A DNA stretch of 64,000 nucleotides from Riptortus pedestris (Eukaryota > Arthropoda > Insecta > Hemiptera > Alydidae). The stretch spans positions 209,942,001 to 210,006,000 of the forward strand of contig CM032228.1 of NCBI GenBank assembly GCA_019009955.1, written 5' to 3'. Of the stretch, positions 13,727-27,085 are shown piece after piece. Position numbers and translations under genes: made by a program. Below the pieces are notes generated by a model, which was not told where the DNA came from, made no database searches, and saw only the letters and a program-made list of their open reading frames with translations. Each line of letters begins with the position of its first letter. Position 1 is the stretch's first letter.

Positions 13727-14161
13727 TCCGTCACGCAGAGGCTGCGTAAACTAAGCGGATTTCCCACGTGGTGTTTTACAATAGAGAAATTTCACGAGAG
13801 TCGAAGCATTTAAGGAAACGGCAGAACTAGCTTTTGGCGGGAAAGTCACTCGTCCGTTAGACGCCCAGATTTCATAAAAATGCAAATATCTCGGTTAATA
13901 TTCAAGATAGAGAATAAAGGTATATAACAATATTTATAGTAAATTTAATTTGCAATAAGATTGATTCTGTACAATTTTTCGATCCGACGTATAGTAACGG
14001 AGATATTTCGACTTTTCGAAAATCCTCCCCTCTAACCCCCCCCCCTCCCATTGGTCCGATTTCAGCCGTTAACGAACTTGATCTTTATTTTTACATAAAA
14101 CGACTAAATATCGAGTTTGGTAACGATCAAACAAAAATTGCGACCGCTAGAGCAGTAACAG

Positions 14162-14209
<48 letters not shown>

Positions 14210-14332
14210 TTTTGAACGGACCTCATTTTCGTCATCTACTAGGTAGGATCGATGGACATTTGAAGAAAAATGTCGAAAATCGCGTCATGAGTACAACCTC
14301 AATAGCTGATTTCCCTCAAGGGGAATCTGCTA
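13727..14332 (+). mobile_element. HINE-like element, full length (606 bp)
   Basis: Complete from TCCGTCACGCAGAGGC to CTGCTA, with subterminal repeats, a poly-C run, a (TA)n at about 14166-14207 and the terminal palindrome (one mismatch, ccctcaagggg). An aaaaag run flanks both ends, which could be a target-site duplication or an A-rich target preference. Confidence 0.9.
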
Positions 14333-17010
14333 AAAAGTTGGCCACTGTTTTACCAAGATTCGTCATATAACATGTTTTGTTCCCTCATATAGAAAGGAGG
14401 GTATTTACAATTTTTCATTTTACTTTTTGGATCAATGATGTTAATGGAGTTAGATCTTGATGACCTTAGACTGAGATTAATTTCAGTAAAACAAACTATT
14501 CAATATTACTTTAGTTGCTAACACAGACCAATATTTAAAAGAAGATGCTTCCCGTTTTTTTAATGAACTTAATTATTTTCATTTAAAACTAATTATCCAT
14601 CTATGATGGAAATACTAAAGAAAAACATTGATATTGTTATTATAACATAGTCTGTAAATATGTAGAAGACAAAGAGCTAAACTATAAAAAAGTATATAGA
14701 TGCTTTGAAACTAAAATTCTGTGAAGTATGACTATTTTATGTTCTCCCATAACAAATAACAAGAGTACTAAAATATTGCATGAAGGAAAGCACCACATAA
14801 AACACTCTGACTAGAGGGTATACTGCGTTATAAAACAAAATGAATGCTATTAAAAATATCAAAGAATAAATAAATTTGAGCAAAACTAGTTAAAACCTTT
14901 TCTTTATTAAAATCTTTACAATAGCAATGCATTCGAATTGATCCTTATCTCAGTTTAATTTAAGATGCAAATTGTATGGGTTATATTATAGTTACAGCAT
15001 CCCATTTCATCGGCAAGATGTTTCTCATTATCTAATCTACACGACAAGAATATAACTTCAGAAGAACTGCAGAATTACTAGCATATTCTTTACCGCATAC
15101 TGTTGCTTAAGTGCTTATTTAAATACTACATAAATAATTCTCATAAAAATTAGCTTATAATTAAATTTAATTTAAATTCTTACATGTACTCTGAAATAAA
15201 CAACAATCGTTGGAATACAATGTTTTATGCAATTTGAGGGTAAAATAGAGGATAATACTTTTAAAATATTCCATGAGTAATTATGTATAAATATCTGAAA
15301 TTGTACAGAATTATGAAAATTCATAGCTCCCAATCGTATTATTAATCAGTGTGACTTCACCTGAGATTGATTGGTAAAGAATATAAAGTTTTATTTATTA
15401 TACTCATTAGACCAATAAATCAAATAGCTGGGACTCTACAACTTTATCATTTTAACAGAAATGTCACTATAAGTCCATTAGTTGCCACTAGAGATCAAAG
15501 CCTTGTATATTTCAACTCCAAGAGGTGTATCTTCAAAGTGGAGTTATTAATTCATGTCAAAATTACCCTGTCAATACATATTCCCAAATTGTCAATTAGT
15601 CTTTTAACCTCCATGGTTGTCAAAATTAGTTTATGCCTCCATTGTTTTTACTTTTAGTCATAGTTCGTTATACTTTATTACGCTCATACAATACCTAAAT
15701 ACATTATATAGCGGCGATATTGATTGCTTTTTGTGATAAATGCCATATCAGAGAATATTTATGAGTAATTTATACTCCGCTCTATTGCTACCGGTACGAA
15801 CATTCTCATTTCGCTGCCACTCCTAACTCGTTATCAAATTACGTAATATTCTGGACTCCTCCTATGTACTTCGCAATAAACATTAGTAATGCAAATGTTA
15901 AATTCTTCAATGTCGTATTATGCACTTACTATTTAACTTAAGTAAAAAGTACTACTCGATAAGTAGATTATACATGGTTCCTCCACGAGTGACGGCTCTA
16001 CGTGATGAGTATTAAAGCCAAAACATATAAACGCATAGCACTTAATCAGCTTACGAACATTTCAGATCAACTGTATAAGAGCTCAGAATATTAACATTTT
16101 GTGTCATGAATTTTAATTTTCAATGCAAGAAATTTCAAACATGCTTTCGAAATTTTCCATTCCCGTTTGAAAAAGTCAAACTATAATCCGACTGTAAGAC
16201 ACTACTGGTTGATTTAGAAAAATCGATATGAATACTCTTAATATTAAGGCATCACTAAAAATTAACGTTTTACATACATTTATTTTATCTACATTACAGT
16301 GTAGTTTTTAACTTGTGTTATCTCTTTAACAGCTTTAATTAAACTGTATAATTTCTTGATAGGCCTTTAATAGATAAAATTATTGAAGTATTATATGTGT
16401 ATATATTGATATATGTACATGGGTTAATATTTTTTATTCATATTCCGTCTTTTTTAAAGTGATCCTTTTTTTTTGGTTAAATATTATAAACATTGGCTAG
16501 TCAATTCTTCTTAATCATTGACGTTTTGCTATACAACCAATATAGATGTGTTTTAATGAAATTTAAACAAATGGTTGGTGTAATAAGTGGACAGAATTTG
16601 ACAATGCTGGATTGGCATATAGATAATGATCATAAAAATTAGGTAATAAAATAAAAAAAAGAGACATATTGCTATAAAAGTGATATAAAATTTATAATGA
16701 GGCAATTCCGACTTTTATTACGAATCCTAAAATGGAAGAGTAGCGGCCTTTGCCGGACATTCAGAAAGAACGTCCTCTCCCACCAAACAGAATTATCCAA
16801 GTATAAAATAGTTTAAGCATACATTATAACTGAAAGTCTCTTTAAAACAACAGAGGCTATCCGATACACAGGTATTTATATTGTATATATAATTCTCTGC
16901 ATTGAAAAGGTACTAATGATACATGATTACTAATGATGATATATTCAAAAGTTTATTACAAATAAATCATGATAATGATATTGAAATAACTTGACTCATT
17001 TATTTTCCAG

Positions 17011-17070
17011 ATTTTCAGAAGTTGGAAAGAGAAGCCAGGATATGCCGAAAATTACAGCATCCCAACATCG
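17011..17070 (+). CDS. CaMKII: CaMKII exon: N-lobe helix C region (residues ~54-73)
   Basis: This 60-bp exon encodes DFQKLEREARICRK followed by LQHPNI. The first two bases complete an Asp codon begun in the missing upstream exon, and the last base (g) starts the Val codon finished by the next exon. The segment is helix C of the kinase N-lobe; its glutamate in LEREAR is the one that pairs with the ATP-binding lysine in active kinases of this family. The acceptor is a pyrimidine-rich tract ending ttttccag, and the donor is gtgagt. It is isolated: at least 17 kb of intron precede it and 23.5 kb follow. The exon is far too short to be found by open-frame length, and was recognised from its conserved peptide. 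Confidence 0.95.
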
Positions 17071-19038
17071 GTGAGTAATATGAAACTATTTATAGTTATT
17101 TTAGGACATTTATTATATACATGTATGCATATCAAAGCATTCCCGTTATATCTTACATGGGTAAAGTTACAATTTGGGGAGGAGAATTTTATGTAGGTTG
17201 TATATACTAATTTGCAAAAAGGAAAGTAACATTGTCGTATAATTGTATGTGTAATATAGTAAATGTGAATCTTGAATTTTATAAAGTTTCTTTAGTGTGT
17301 GGCCTTCTTTAAAAATATAAAAAGAGCTTATTAAAATATAAATATCGCTTACTGAAGATTAATTGCTTTTTTCATTGGGATAATGTCATGATACGTACTG
17401 AATAACGTGGGTTTTGTTTTAGTTTATTATCTTAAAAAGAGCAAATACACTCTTTGCTTTGAATATGCTTAGTGAAGTATTAACTATAAACTGTAGCAAA
17501 GTATACAGAATAATTAACGATTTTTTTTTTCGAATAGAAGACAGTATATTTACTTTTGCATTGCACTTCTCAGTTCGGCTTTCATTTGAAGTAATTTTGT
17601 CATGTTAACAACCTCAATATCTTTATTTTCTAAAGAAAACCTTCTAACAATGCATAGGACTTAGTGAAATTGTTTCTTGTGTCAGGTGGACATATTTCAA
17701 AATAATTTACCATCTGAAATGCCTCAATAACATATTTTTTTTTTTTTAGAATGTTTGGTAAAGTTAAAAATCCGGGTAAGGAAAGTTGGTTGGATATAAG
17801 TGTGTAGCTCCTTCGATAACCTTTCTCTCTAAACCTTGACTTGCAATATAGAATTCGTGACAAGATTCAATTGCAGCGGAAATCCCATGGCATTATGCAA
17901 TAGAGATAATACAGCTGATGGCACACAGCTGATGGGCCCCTCGCACTGCCATTGGCCTCTCGTCCCATTCGACTGTCGCAGATAGTCACCAAACTACTAC
18001 TTGACATCAAGCAATACAGCATGAGAGATCTTATCTCGCACATATATGTGAGCTGTTCCCATGGATAGCTCATTTTTTGGTCTGTTTTATAGTCCTCGGC
18101 TATCTTAAAGACTTTTATACTTGCCATTGCCAGCCTATCTCAGCCGGTGATCTCCTAACAGGATTTTTCTCTACCACTCTAAAGGCTAAATCGAAAGGCA
18201 ATTATAAAACCTTATGAAAAATTCCGAGTAAGTCTAGTCGTTTCCATAGGTGAAACCAACATCTTCAGACCACAACTGCAACATTTGGGGGACCTTCGCT
18301 ACCTAGCAACTCGAGACTAAAGCCGAAAGCTATATTAATTAGAAAATTAGATTTATATGATTAATACAGTAATCGACATAATTCAGGTCCTTTTATATTT
18401 AAATTAAATTAAGTTCGTATATTCTACTGTTCAAATTTCAGTAGTAAGTAATTCAGAAACTAATTTATAAAGTAATTAGTAACAGTGTTATGCCGTAAAT
18501 TGAGATTGTACTTGTGGGTTTAAGAGTAGGGCGCAAAATGTGAAGTTGCTTTCTTATTACTCGTCTCATAAAAAATGGCATACAAACAATTTCGTTAATA
18601 AAATAATTTGTATTATACTAATTTTTCTTTAATTCAAAAATTAAATTAGATAATTGTATTAATAATAATTAAATATTACCACCTCGTGTTATTATACCTC
18701 TAAACAAATCGTTCTTAACTTAAGTTTCATCTCTTGTTTACTTGGGATTCATAAGAAATAGAAAATAGAGAATAGAATGAGGAGATAACTCTAATTTTTT
18801 TTAAAAATTAGCCCGCGAGAATTTTCGTTTTATAGTTGTCCATTAACTTTTGTCGAAATTCTTAAAAAATAAGATAGCTAAAATTTTATTTTAAGCTACT
18901 GCATTTCATTGTTAGTATAGGTCGATAAAGTATTTAGTTTTGTACAATACCGTTTTATTTCCAAAGAAATTGGACAACAATAAAGTATAGATGTACCGTC
19001 AGAGGGAGAAAAAAGTACAGATATCTACTACACGCATG

Positions 19039-19181
19039 GCGTGTGTGTGTGTGTGTATGTGTGTGCGTGCGCGTGCGTGCGTGCGTGCATGCGAGAGAGG
19101 AGAGAGTGAAAGAGGGGGAGAGAGAGCGAGAGAGAGAGAGAGAGAGGGGGCGAGAGAGAGGGGGAGAGAGGGAGATAGCGA

Positions 19182-19212
<31 letters not shown>

Positions 19213-19275
19213 GGGGGGAGAGAGAGGGGGAGAGAGAGAGAAAAAGAGAAGGAGAGGGGGGGGGGAGAGACAGGC
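19039..19275 (+). repeat. Alternating purine-pyrimidine tract joined to a polypurine tract
   Basis: Bases 19039-19093 strictly alternate purine and pyrimidine (GT/GC repeats), a Z-DNA-prone composition. They are followed directly by about 180 bp of almost pure GA/GGG sequence. Long open frames on both strands here (up to 157 codons, giving runs of Arg/Glu or Ser/Leu/Pro) are products of low complexity, not genes. Confidence 0.9.
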
Positions 19276-20439
19276 AGACAAACAGACAAACAAAGGCAGC
19301 AGAGAGACAGAACAGGTGAAACACAACACATACTGCCTTTACGAAGTGGATCGGACTGTAGCAACTGGCACAGCCTACTTGACGGCAAAAGGTCGGGTCC
19401 AACAACGACTTTACTTCAAAGCAGAGTTGGGCCAATCAGGATTAATATCACAACTACGGACTGATGATCAACTTTTTTCTAATGAACTAATGAGTAATTG
19501 ATTTGATGAATGATTACTGGTTAATACTTTTAAATAAACGTCGACCAATGGTTAATGACTAATGGTTATTTGTTTAATGAATAAAAAATGTGACTAATGA
19601 ATGATAAATAATCATATGTTGCCATTCATGGAGGTAGTGACTGTCAACTTATGAGTATTAAACATTTTGATGAAATACTGAAGACATTAAAAGTTTCTCT
19701 GACACAAAAAAATCTTGAACATTTTTATCGAAAGTAACACAAATCAAAAAAATCGATCTAATACTGTTAACGTTTGTAGAGACTCGTGTTTATTTTTTGA
19801 TGACTGCATATTTTCAGGAACTTATTATGTGTCCTAAATGATGGGGTTCCAATACGTAATACGCGAGTGCAAATGTTAGTATTAGCCTCATACCATAAGC
19901 ATTTAGAAAGTTAGTCAAGTCTCCCATTACCACAGAGACAATTATTGATTGATCACTAAGGCGCATGACAAGTGATGACTATTCCAAGACAAATTTCACC
20001 TATGAGTAATTAATCCTGATTGGAAAGGTTGACGAAAAATGATTAGCTCAAGTTGAAACTGAAGAGAGTAATTTAGTCAAGAATAATCCATTTTTTTGGG
20101 TTTTTTTTTTTTTTTTCAGGCAGCCAAAGATTGAGTAGGCAAATTAAAATCAAGTAAAATTTACATACGATGTAAAAGAGAATGTATACGATTCATTCAT
20201 TGCATAATTGGTTTTTACCCTATTCTGCTTGAAGGAGTTATTTTTACTTCCATGTAAGAAGGACTTAGATACTTCCTAGAGAATAATCGCGACAATTTTC
20301 GGTTTTCATACTTCAACGTTTGACATTTCCTAAATCCATTTTTACTATTTTCAGGAAAACGTCTATACGTATCTCTCATAACTAAAACATAATGTTGAAA
20401 TTTCATATTTAAGACTGATGTACCATCTAGTTATGCGCT

Positions 20440-20730
20440 ACCCTTTTTGATCAGGGAGCGAGGGATAAATGTACAAATTATTCCGTACCTATTAGATATA
20501 CAAACCATTTGTATAGGTCTCATTTTAAAAAGATTTATAATTATGTTCATGACATGTTTCGATCTGATGTATAGAAACGGAGATGTCTAATTCAATTTCC
20601 AAATGAAATAGTTTTAATAATAATTACATTTTATAAACCACCAGACATTTTGTTTATTTTATTTAATTTGAATATAAATAAGTCCTGTGGTGCCCACATC
20701 AGATTTTTTGTTTATTTTGAAACGTGTGTT
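20440..20730 (+). repeat. Diverged repeat related to the long HINE-like modules
   Basis: Shares with 33715-34190 and 35515-35900 the tataaattatg.., gatctgatgtatagaaacgg and tggtgcccacatcagatttt blocks. No termini or coding sequence. Confidence 0.4.
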
Positions 20731-21069
20731 CACTTTTAGACAGTTTCCTTTGTTATTATTTTAGAAATAGAGAAAGGAACAATGTTTCATATAAGTGGGT
20801 AGATTTCAAGAAGAAATCGTTCCATTGCTTCCCCCATTTTCACAGACCAAAGCAACTTCTCACCTTGTTAGGGAGCATTTCCGCCGCTTTGAAAGGGCGT
20901 TCGGCGTAAAAGTGAGAGAAAATGCTCGAGGGGACACGTGAAGTGCATCAACAGGTGGGCAGAGGCCTAGCCGGGGCAAATTGCTCTCATCTCTGGAAGT
21001 AATGAGATCCGTAGCTGTTTAAAGCCAGGCATTAGTCGCAGCTCTGTCTTCTCGGCTCCAGCTTTCTTA

Positions 21070-21077
21070 TGACGTCA
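21070..21077. promoter_or_regulatory. CRE-type site TGACGTCA in a G+C-richer patch
   Basis: Lies at the end of the 20870-21080 patch, which also holds E-box-like CAGGTG and CACGTG motifs. A candidate intronic enhancer only by composition and motif content. Confidence 0.3.
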
Positions 21078-21734
21078 CGTTTTTATATGCCTATCTCATT
21101 ATTCAAAAACCCCATTGCTCGTTATTCTCATTTTTATACAACTTTTTTATGGTTGGTTTCAGGGTTCTTATTAACAATCCCTTCTTTATGGTTACCCTTC
21201 GCTTAATTAAAAGAACACAACACCCGTTCTTGTGAATTAAAAAAAAAAATCAAAACTAATTGCAGAATGTAAGAATACGCTTCTTTATAACTACTGTCTT
21301 CATTAAAAGGAATTTAAATTTAATATTAAAGAACTTATCTGGCACATAGTTTCAAAAGTATACTTCTTTCATTTTTGTTAAAATAGAATATTATATAGAA
21401 TGCAATATTCTATAGAATTTTACATGAAACATTTTATATCCATGAGAAATGACTTTCTGAAACTTTATATCTCTGTATACAAAGTAGAGAGGTCTTATAA
21501 AATTTACATCCACAAGGACATGAAGTAAAATAATCTCCTGTTTAGCTTGTTATTTTAAACCAAGGTGCTTCTTAGTTTCAATGAGACATTCAACCAATCT
21601 AAGAGAGCACTATCAAACGAAAGAGGCCAGAAAAAAACCATTAATCGTAATTTTAGCTGAAACTCTTATTTTGAACTATGGTGTTTTGATTTATGCATCC
21701 ACTTGGTAATTTCCAAACCTTTAAATTTAAAAAA

Positions 21735-21925
21735 TGTTATTTAGACTGGCTACATGAGACGGGCTATTTACAGATGCCAACCTTTCCATCCAGAGTAGGA
21801 CTAAAGATTTTATTTAGTGAGTTTCTCTATTATTGCCAAGATGGGAATCGAACCCATCACTCAAGGTTTATCAAGTGAGTTTAAGACCAACACCTCAATA
21901 CAAATGGCGAACCTGAGCTCCACAT
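21735..21925 (-). mobile_element. tRNA-derived SINE, reverse
   Basis: Contains gggaatcgaacccatcactc (B box in reverse), the tagtgagtttctctattatt body and a degraded A-box side (atggcgaacctgagctcc). Same order as the copy at 11344. Confidence 0.65.
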
Positions 21926-22319
21926 TACATCAATAAACAAAGTTTATAATAAATTAGGCACAAAACATAATTACAGCATATGAGGCAAATATAGTATAAT
22001 TTTTGCAGATTTCACTACTGTATTTATACATGTGACTTCCTTTGTAAAATTTTCTGCAGATGCCTTTCGATACTTCCGACACTTCCAAGACATGAAGCTT
22101 AATTAAATTTGCATTTATTTTTATATGAGCGTAGAGGGGAGGAAAAATACAAACTCTTAATTTTTTTCTCCTGCAATCGATGCACGAAGAAACTGTAAAT
22201 AAACAGTTTTGTGGGAAACATTTATCAGAATAAAAGAGTGGTAATGTGTGAATAACCCGACCCGATTACCGTCAACCCAATGAGCCTAATCTGGAACCTG
22301 AACTTTGCATTCAGAAATA

Positions 22320-22413
22320 GCTGTGCTGAAGGAGGTGACCATCTGGGAGTCACGCTACTCTAGGTTAACTAATTACAAAAGATCAACGCCTTAAATCACA
22401 AGGCTAACCTAAA
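22320..22413 (-). mobile_element. tRNA-derived SINE, head fragment
   Basis: gggagtcacgctactctagg then gatcaacgccttaaatcaca and aggctaacctaaac align to the tRNA-like head of the family in reverse, with several differences. No body recognised. Confidence 0.45.
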
Positions 22414-23519
22414 CTTTTGAATGAAAATGAAGTCAGTTATTGGCCTTCCGTCTGTTATTACAAGCAGAAGTCGTAGTCTATTACCATTACAGCGTATACA
22501 TTCCTAAAATACAAAATAAAAACTTTTTAGAGCAAGGACCAACTAGCCTCGTGAAGGTTACATTCGGATGGCAAATAGGCACGCCATTGGAAATCAATGT
22601 TGACCTTGTATCGTGCTTTTTCAAGATCATGATCGTCTCATTACTCTCGTTGAATCGTTCAGCTAAACTCGCGAAAGGAATATCATTAAATTTATTGAAA
22701 ATATTCCGTCTATAGGTTAACATAAAGAGAAAATGCTCCAAAAGTACACATATTACAGTAACTACAAAATTAAAAAAAAAAAAAAAATTTATTTATATAA
22801 AACGTTTCTTCCAACCAAAGATATTCAGCCCAATCTCATGTTCTCTATGTTTAGTACCTCTATGAAGTTAGAATATTACCATCGGAATTGATTTAAAGTT
22901 GATTTTCTTATACAAATGTTCTTTATCTCATTTTTATTATTCCAGTTTATTATGCAGATAAACAATATTTATTCCATTTTTTCTTATTTCAATGGTTTAT
23001 GTGATATGTGATTATCTCTAAAATAAATTAGATCATAACTTGGCTCTAATATACACAGTAACTTTAGATATTATTTCCATTATCCAATATTCAACTTATA
23101 ACAAACTACCATAGGCAACAGTACTTTGTCCGGACATTTCCGGAGCTCTGCCAAAAATGCTCTTAGTGTTCAAAATTATTATTTTCGATCTTTCCACATT
23201 CTAGGAAGCCTCAAATGGCTTTCTGGAATTTCTGGGCGGCCATGTCAGTTAATGCGATGGCCTTCACGTTTTGAGGGTGGACTCGATTGATTCGTGGATT
23301 CAATTAACAACACCTCTCAATTAAGAAACACTTTTTTTTTTTTTAAAGTAGCAATATAAGCATTCTTTTATAGAGCATCTTTGGTATTCTTAAGCTCATT
23401 CGACGCATGCAAGTACTAATCTGATGAGGGCCTTCCTTGTGTTCCCATTAAATTAAATAAACAAAATGTCTGTTTGCACAAAATTAAAAATGATTTCATT
23501 TAGAAGTGACATGACCCTT

Positions 23520-24118
23520 TCCCACAGATCCGAAATCAGCTGCTAACGAACTTGATCTATAGTTGTACAAACAACGTTTAAATTTGGAGTTTGGTAACGA
23601 TGAAACCGAAATCGGGGCCACTAGAGTGTTAACAAAATAAGCTGCCCTGAGGGTATTACTATACTATTTTCTGAGGGTAGCTCCTCATGTGGCCAGCCAC
23701 ATAATATGCTAGTTTCTTGGTAATACTGTTTTTTGTTTGTTTTTTTTTAATTTTGTTTAAATGGTAAATGAAAATTTGGAATCTTATAAATTGAATGGTG
23801 CAAATTTTGGAGGTATCTCAGGTAAATGTGCAGCTTGATATTTCATCGTTATTTTTTATGTAAATGATGATTGACAATTCTTATAGATGATTTTAGGAAA
23901 TTTGTAGATAAGTCCTTCAGATGATTTTTTGTCAGCCCATATTCTATTAATATCTTCACTGTTTTTTTTGTTTTTTATGGAGGACTCATCTTGAGCCGAA
24001 CAATAGACCTCTTTTTTATCATCTCTTGGGTGGAATTGATAGATATTTGAAAAAGTTTTCGAAAATCGCATCATGTATACAACCTCAATAGCTGATTTCC
24101 TTTAAGAGAATTCTGCTA
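23520..24118 (+). mobile_element. HINE-like element, old diverged copy
   Basis: The block resembling gatttcagccgttaacgaacttgatc is at 23528-23555. The 3' blocks (tttcgaaaatcg, acaacctcaatagctgatttcc) and a decayed palindrome end at CTGCTA, 24118. About 350 bp between these parts (23640-23990) is unlike the consensus and may be an insertion. A SINE fragment begins at the very next base. Confidence 0.65.
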
Positions 24119-24205
24119 ATAAAATCCTTAGTTCCACCCTGGCTACAAAATTATTTTAGACTGTCCCAATTAGCCGTAGTAATATATACATAACGTTAAT
24201 AAATA
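24119..24205 (+). mobile_element. SINE body fragment
   Basis: aaaatccttagttccaccct, ggctaca...tgtcccaattagccgtag and the aacgttaataaataa tail match the 3' half of the SINE. It abuts the end of a HINE-like copy at 24118. Confidence 0.6.
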
Positions 24206-25194
24206 ACTTCATGTGTTCTTTATTTCAGCTGCTCTTCTTTTGAAAAAAAACACCATAAAACGGGAAGAATTTTTTTAACTAATGAAATATAGTTTTTCAA
24301 CACGTAAACTCAGATTGTAACTGTACTGCAAGGAGAGGGGGGGATGTTAACATTTATTTTATATAACATCTGTAAAAACAAACTATTTCCCTAAGAGGAG
24401 TTCAAACTGTGTACTCTCTGAGAGAGAAAGAGCCTTGAGAAAGACTGGTAAATGATTGTGGGCCGAGCCGTTGTGAATGTTTGCACCGTCTCTTCAAACG
24501 AACCTATCAAAGACCACAGCCCTAGGGCAATAGTCGCTCCAAGAATCACTTGAAGCCAATCTCCTTCCTCTTTCTACTCTTTGATGTGACCTTTAATGAG
24601 ATTTTTAATTTTAAAACTCTGGTCCTTTCAAGAGTTACTTGTAAAAGCAAAGGCAACAGTTTCAATATTAAACTGTTTCTCGTCCAAGGTACGGCAGAAC
24701 CAATCTAGAATCTCAAAAGAGATTCAGAAACTGAATAGTTTTTCTTTGGTCTTTCTTGTATATTTAATACTTTCTCCCTACGTATGTGAATATATTTATT
24801 TAGGTAGCTAAGTATATACCTATTCCTCTTCTAAAGAAGTAATACAACTATTGAACTTGCTACCGGGCAAACCTGAACTTCCCAAATTCGACAGGACCAC
24901 CTTTCAAACCGGTCAGTCAAGAAGTTCTCATGCACTTCTTTTTTCTAAAAATATTTCAGAGCCCAGATTTTCCACTGCTCGAGCTAACCATTCATGGATA
25001 CCAACGTATAATTAAATTTAAATTATTAACTTGAGTTCGTGCGTATCTCAAATCCCATTAACTGTCTTTCATAACTCCGTTAAGAAATGAGTGAGTTGGG
25101 AATGATCAGGTCAAGAATTATTGCATTTATTGAATATAACTTTTATCAACAATATAAATTAAACGAAGTTTTCCTCATTAAAGCTTTATCTATA

Positions 25195-25337
25195 CCCCAA
25201 CTCTTCCTGGTCTAATGCCGGCTAATAATGAACTTGATCTTTATTTTTACTAGAAACGCTTAACTGTCGAGTTTGGAAAAAATCAATCGAAAATAATTGT
25301 GGTTGCTAAACGCTCAGCAAACACACACACATATGAG

Positions 25338-25387
<50 letters not shown>

Positions 25388-25470
25388 CTAAGTACCTTAC
25401 AGTTTTGTCAGCTAGCAAGCACGGAGCTACATTTCATAAAAAATTTCGAAAATCGTATCGTTTGGAAATT
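25195..25470 (+). mobile_element. HINE-like element, diverged internal fragment
   Basis: Carries the aatgaacttgatctttatttttac and gtcgagtttgg blocks, a CA/TA microsatellite (about 25320-25384) and the tttcgaaaatcgtatc block, but neither terminus. Confidence 0.6.
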
Positions 25471-26849
25471 CACTATAACAACAGTTGAACAGGTATAGTA
25501 TATACAGTTTAGATTTGTGAGTCACTCGATGGCTGAAGGGGACAGAACTCTCTTCAAATAATTCAAAATGATCTTAAGAAGAGGAAGGGTAGGTAATTAT
25601 GAGTTGATTTCGTTTTAAAAAGGAAATCAAGGTGAATTCTGTAAGTTCTTACCTATTCTGGTAACTCAAAAAGGTATGTTGCAACGCTAAGCTAAAACAG
25701 AATTCTCGAGTGAAGAAGCCAATTTGGGTTATGGTCAAATACAGAAAATTATAAACATAACAACCAAATTCCAAAGTTATAAGAATAAGATGCTTCAATT
25801 CCACAATAACTTGGTGTCTGGATAGCCAATCAGGCCAAAAATATGGCTTAGAACGATATAATAGCAGTAAAAGTTTAATTACATTGTGAAATATCCATTA
25901 CATCGTGATAACAATACCTTTTACATATGAGTATGAGAGCAAAAATAATTTTGACACTTGCAATAAGTTAGATGGAAATAAATATGCCTGAACATCATCA
26001 ATTGTACCATATAACCGGTTCTCATATTGTACAAGTACTTTCCTTTATAGGGCAGCTGAACCATTTTCAGCTTATAACAATAGGAATATTAATCTAATAA
26101 AAAGTACCAGTTACACTCTGTAATCACAGCAAGGAAATTTGGTTTTATTAAAAATCATTCCCCGTCCAAACCTATTTAATCTTGTTTCAAATATATAAGG
26201 TGTAATGCGTTGAGTCAAAAGGCACAATAAAACTACTCAATTGGCCAAAATGTAATGACAATGTTAATATCAACTAATCGTATCACACTAGCAAGTTGTA
26301 GGACCGGTCAATCCAAATCATGATGCTATGGATTGTATGTAATCAAGGCCAGCACCCAAATACAAACATTGTACGTTGTACAAACATATTGTAACACACA
26401 CACACCTGTTCACACAACCTGCGGTCAATTACTTGTTCATGGAACACAGTCGCTACAACTAGCTAAGGATGTTAAGTTAATAGCGCAAAAACGAGGGTTT
26501 TATAATATAAAGAACTTCTCTGAGGTCTTGATTCATTTGGCAAATTTACGAAACTTTTTTGGTTTTATTTAAATAGTTTTGGTTATGTAGTGACATACAG
26601 GAGTTGTAAGAAACCTATTGGTGTTCTATTCAGACTTCAAACGTAATGAAACAATAGGCAATAAAGTATTTGGTATTTTTTACATTTACCACAGTACATT
26701 TATTGTTTCATTACATTTACTAAGAACCAGGAAGTAATTAAGACGGTAAGCTGTAAAACTTAGTCATCTCTAAATAATTAAATAGCACAAAAAGTTTAAA
26801 AACAAACCCCTTCTTTAATCTGCTGAACATTACTGATCTTAGCTAAATC

Positions 26850-27085
26850 TAGTTAGGGCTCAGGTTTCCCAAGCGATTTAAAACGTTGGCTTTAATCTCA
26901 CATGGTAAATCTAAAGTGGTGAGTTCGATTCCCCATTGGGAGATAAGAATTTATTTAGTAAAGAATTAGTTAAATAAAATCCTTAGTCCCAACATGGCTA
27001 GAAAAGGGTGGTAACTTGTAGAAAACAGGTCCTAATTAGCCATAGTAGCAAAAAATGCACTTAATAAATAATAATGAACCTAGCT
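26850..27085 (+). mobile_element. tRNA-derived SINE, near full length
   Basis: Starts agttagggctcaggtttccc, then acgttggctttaatctcaca, ggtgagttcgattccccatt (B box), aaaatccttagtcccaacat, ctagaaaagggtggtaactt and the cctaattagccatagtagc block, ending in a TAATAA-type tail. Confidence 0.75.

Larger units (their letters stand above)
1..17010 (+). other. Upstream CaMKII intron, at least 17.0 kb (or partly 5' flank)
   Basis: No exon for the preceding CaMKII peptide (glycine loop to KKLTAR region) was found by eye here. The stretch holds HINE-like copies at 1-316, 4978-5381, 9360-10032 and 13727-14332, a 5'-end fragment at 13030, SINE copies near 6028 and 11344, and a 25-bp minisatellite at 6312-6508. 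The remainder (for example 440-4970, 6520-9350, 10040-11340, 11600-13020 and 14340-17000) is AT-rich sequence in which I see no gene. A modestly G+C-richer patch lies at 1480-1800. Confidence 0.6.

Noticed and set aside
1..17010. The missing upstream CaMKII exon (glycine loop to KKLTAR)
   Set aside because: Looked for by its conserved peptide and phase; no convincing match with splice sites was seen, though a short exon could be missed by eye.
17867..18127. 86-codon reverse open frame in a G+C-richer patch
   Set aside because: No recognisable domain, splice context or second conserved feature; cannot be told from chance.
18955..19501. Overlapping open frames of 124-157 codons on both strands
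   Set aside because: They are translations of the GT/GA low-complexity block (Arg-Glu or Ser-Leu-Pro runs), present in several frames at once with no domain.
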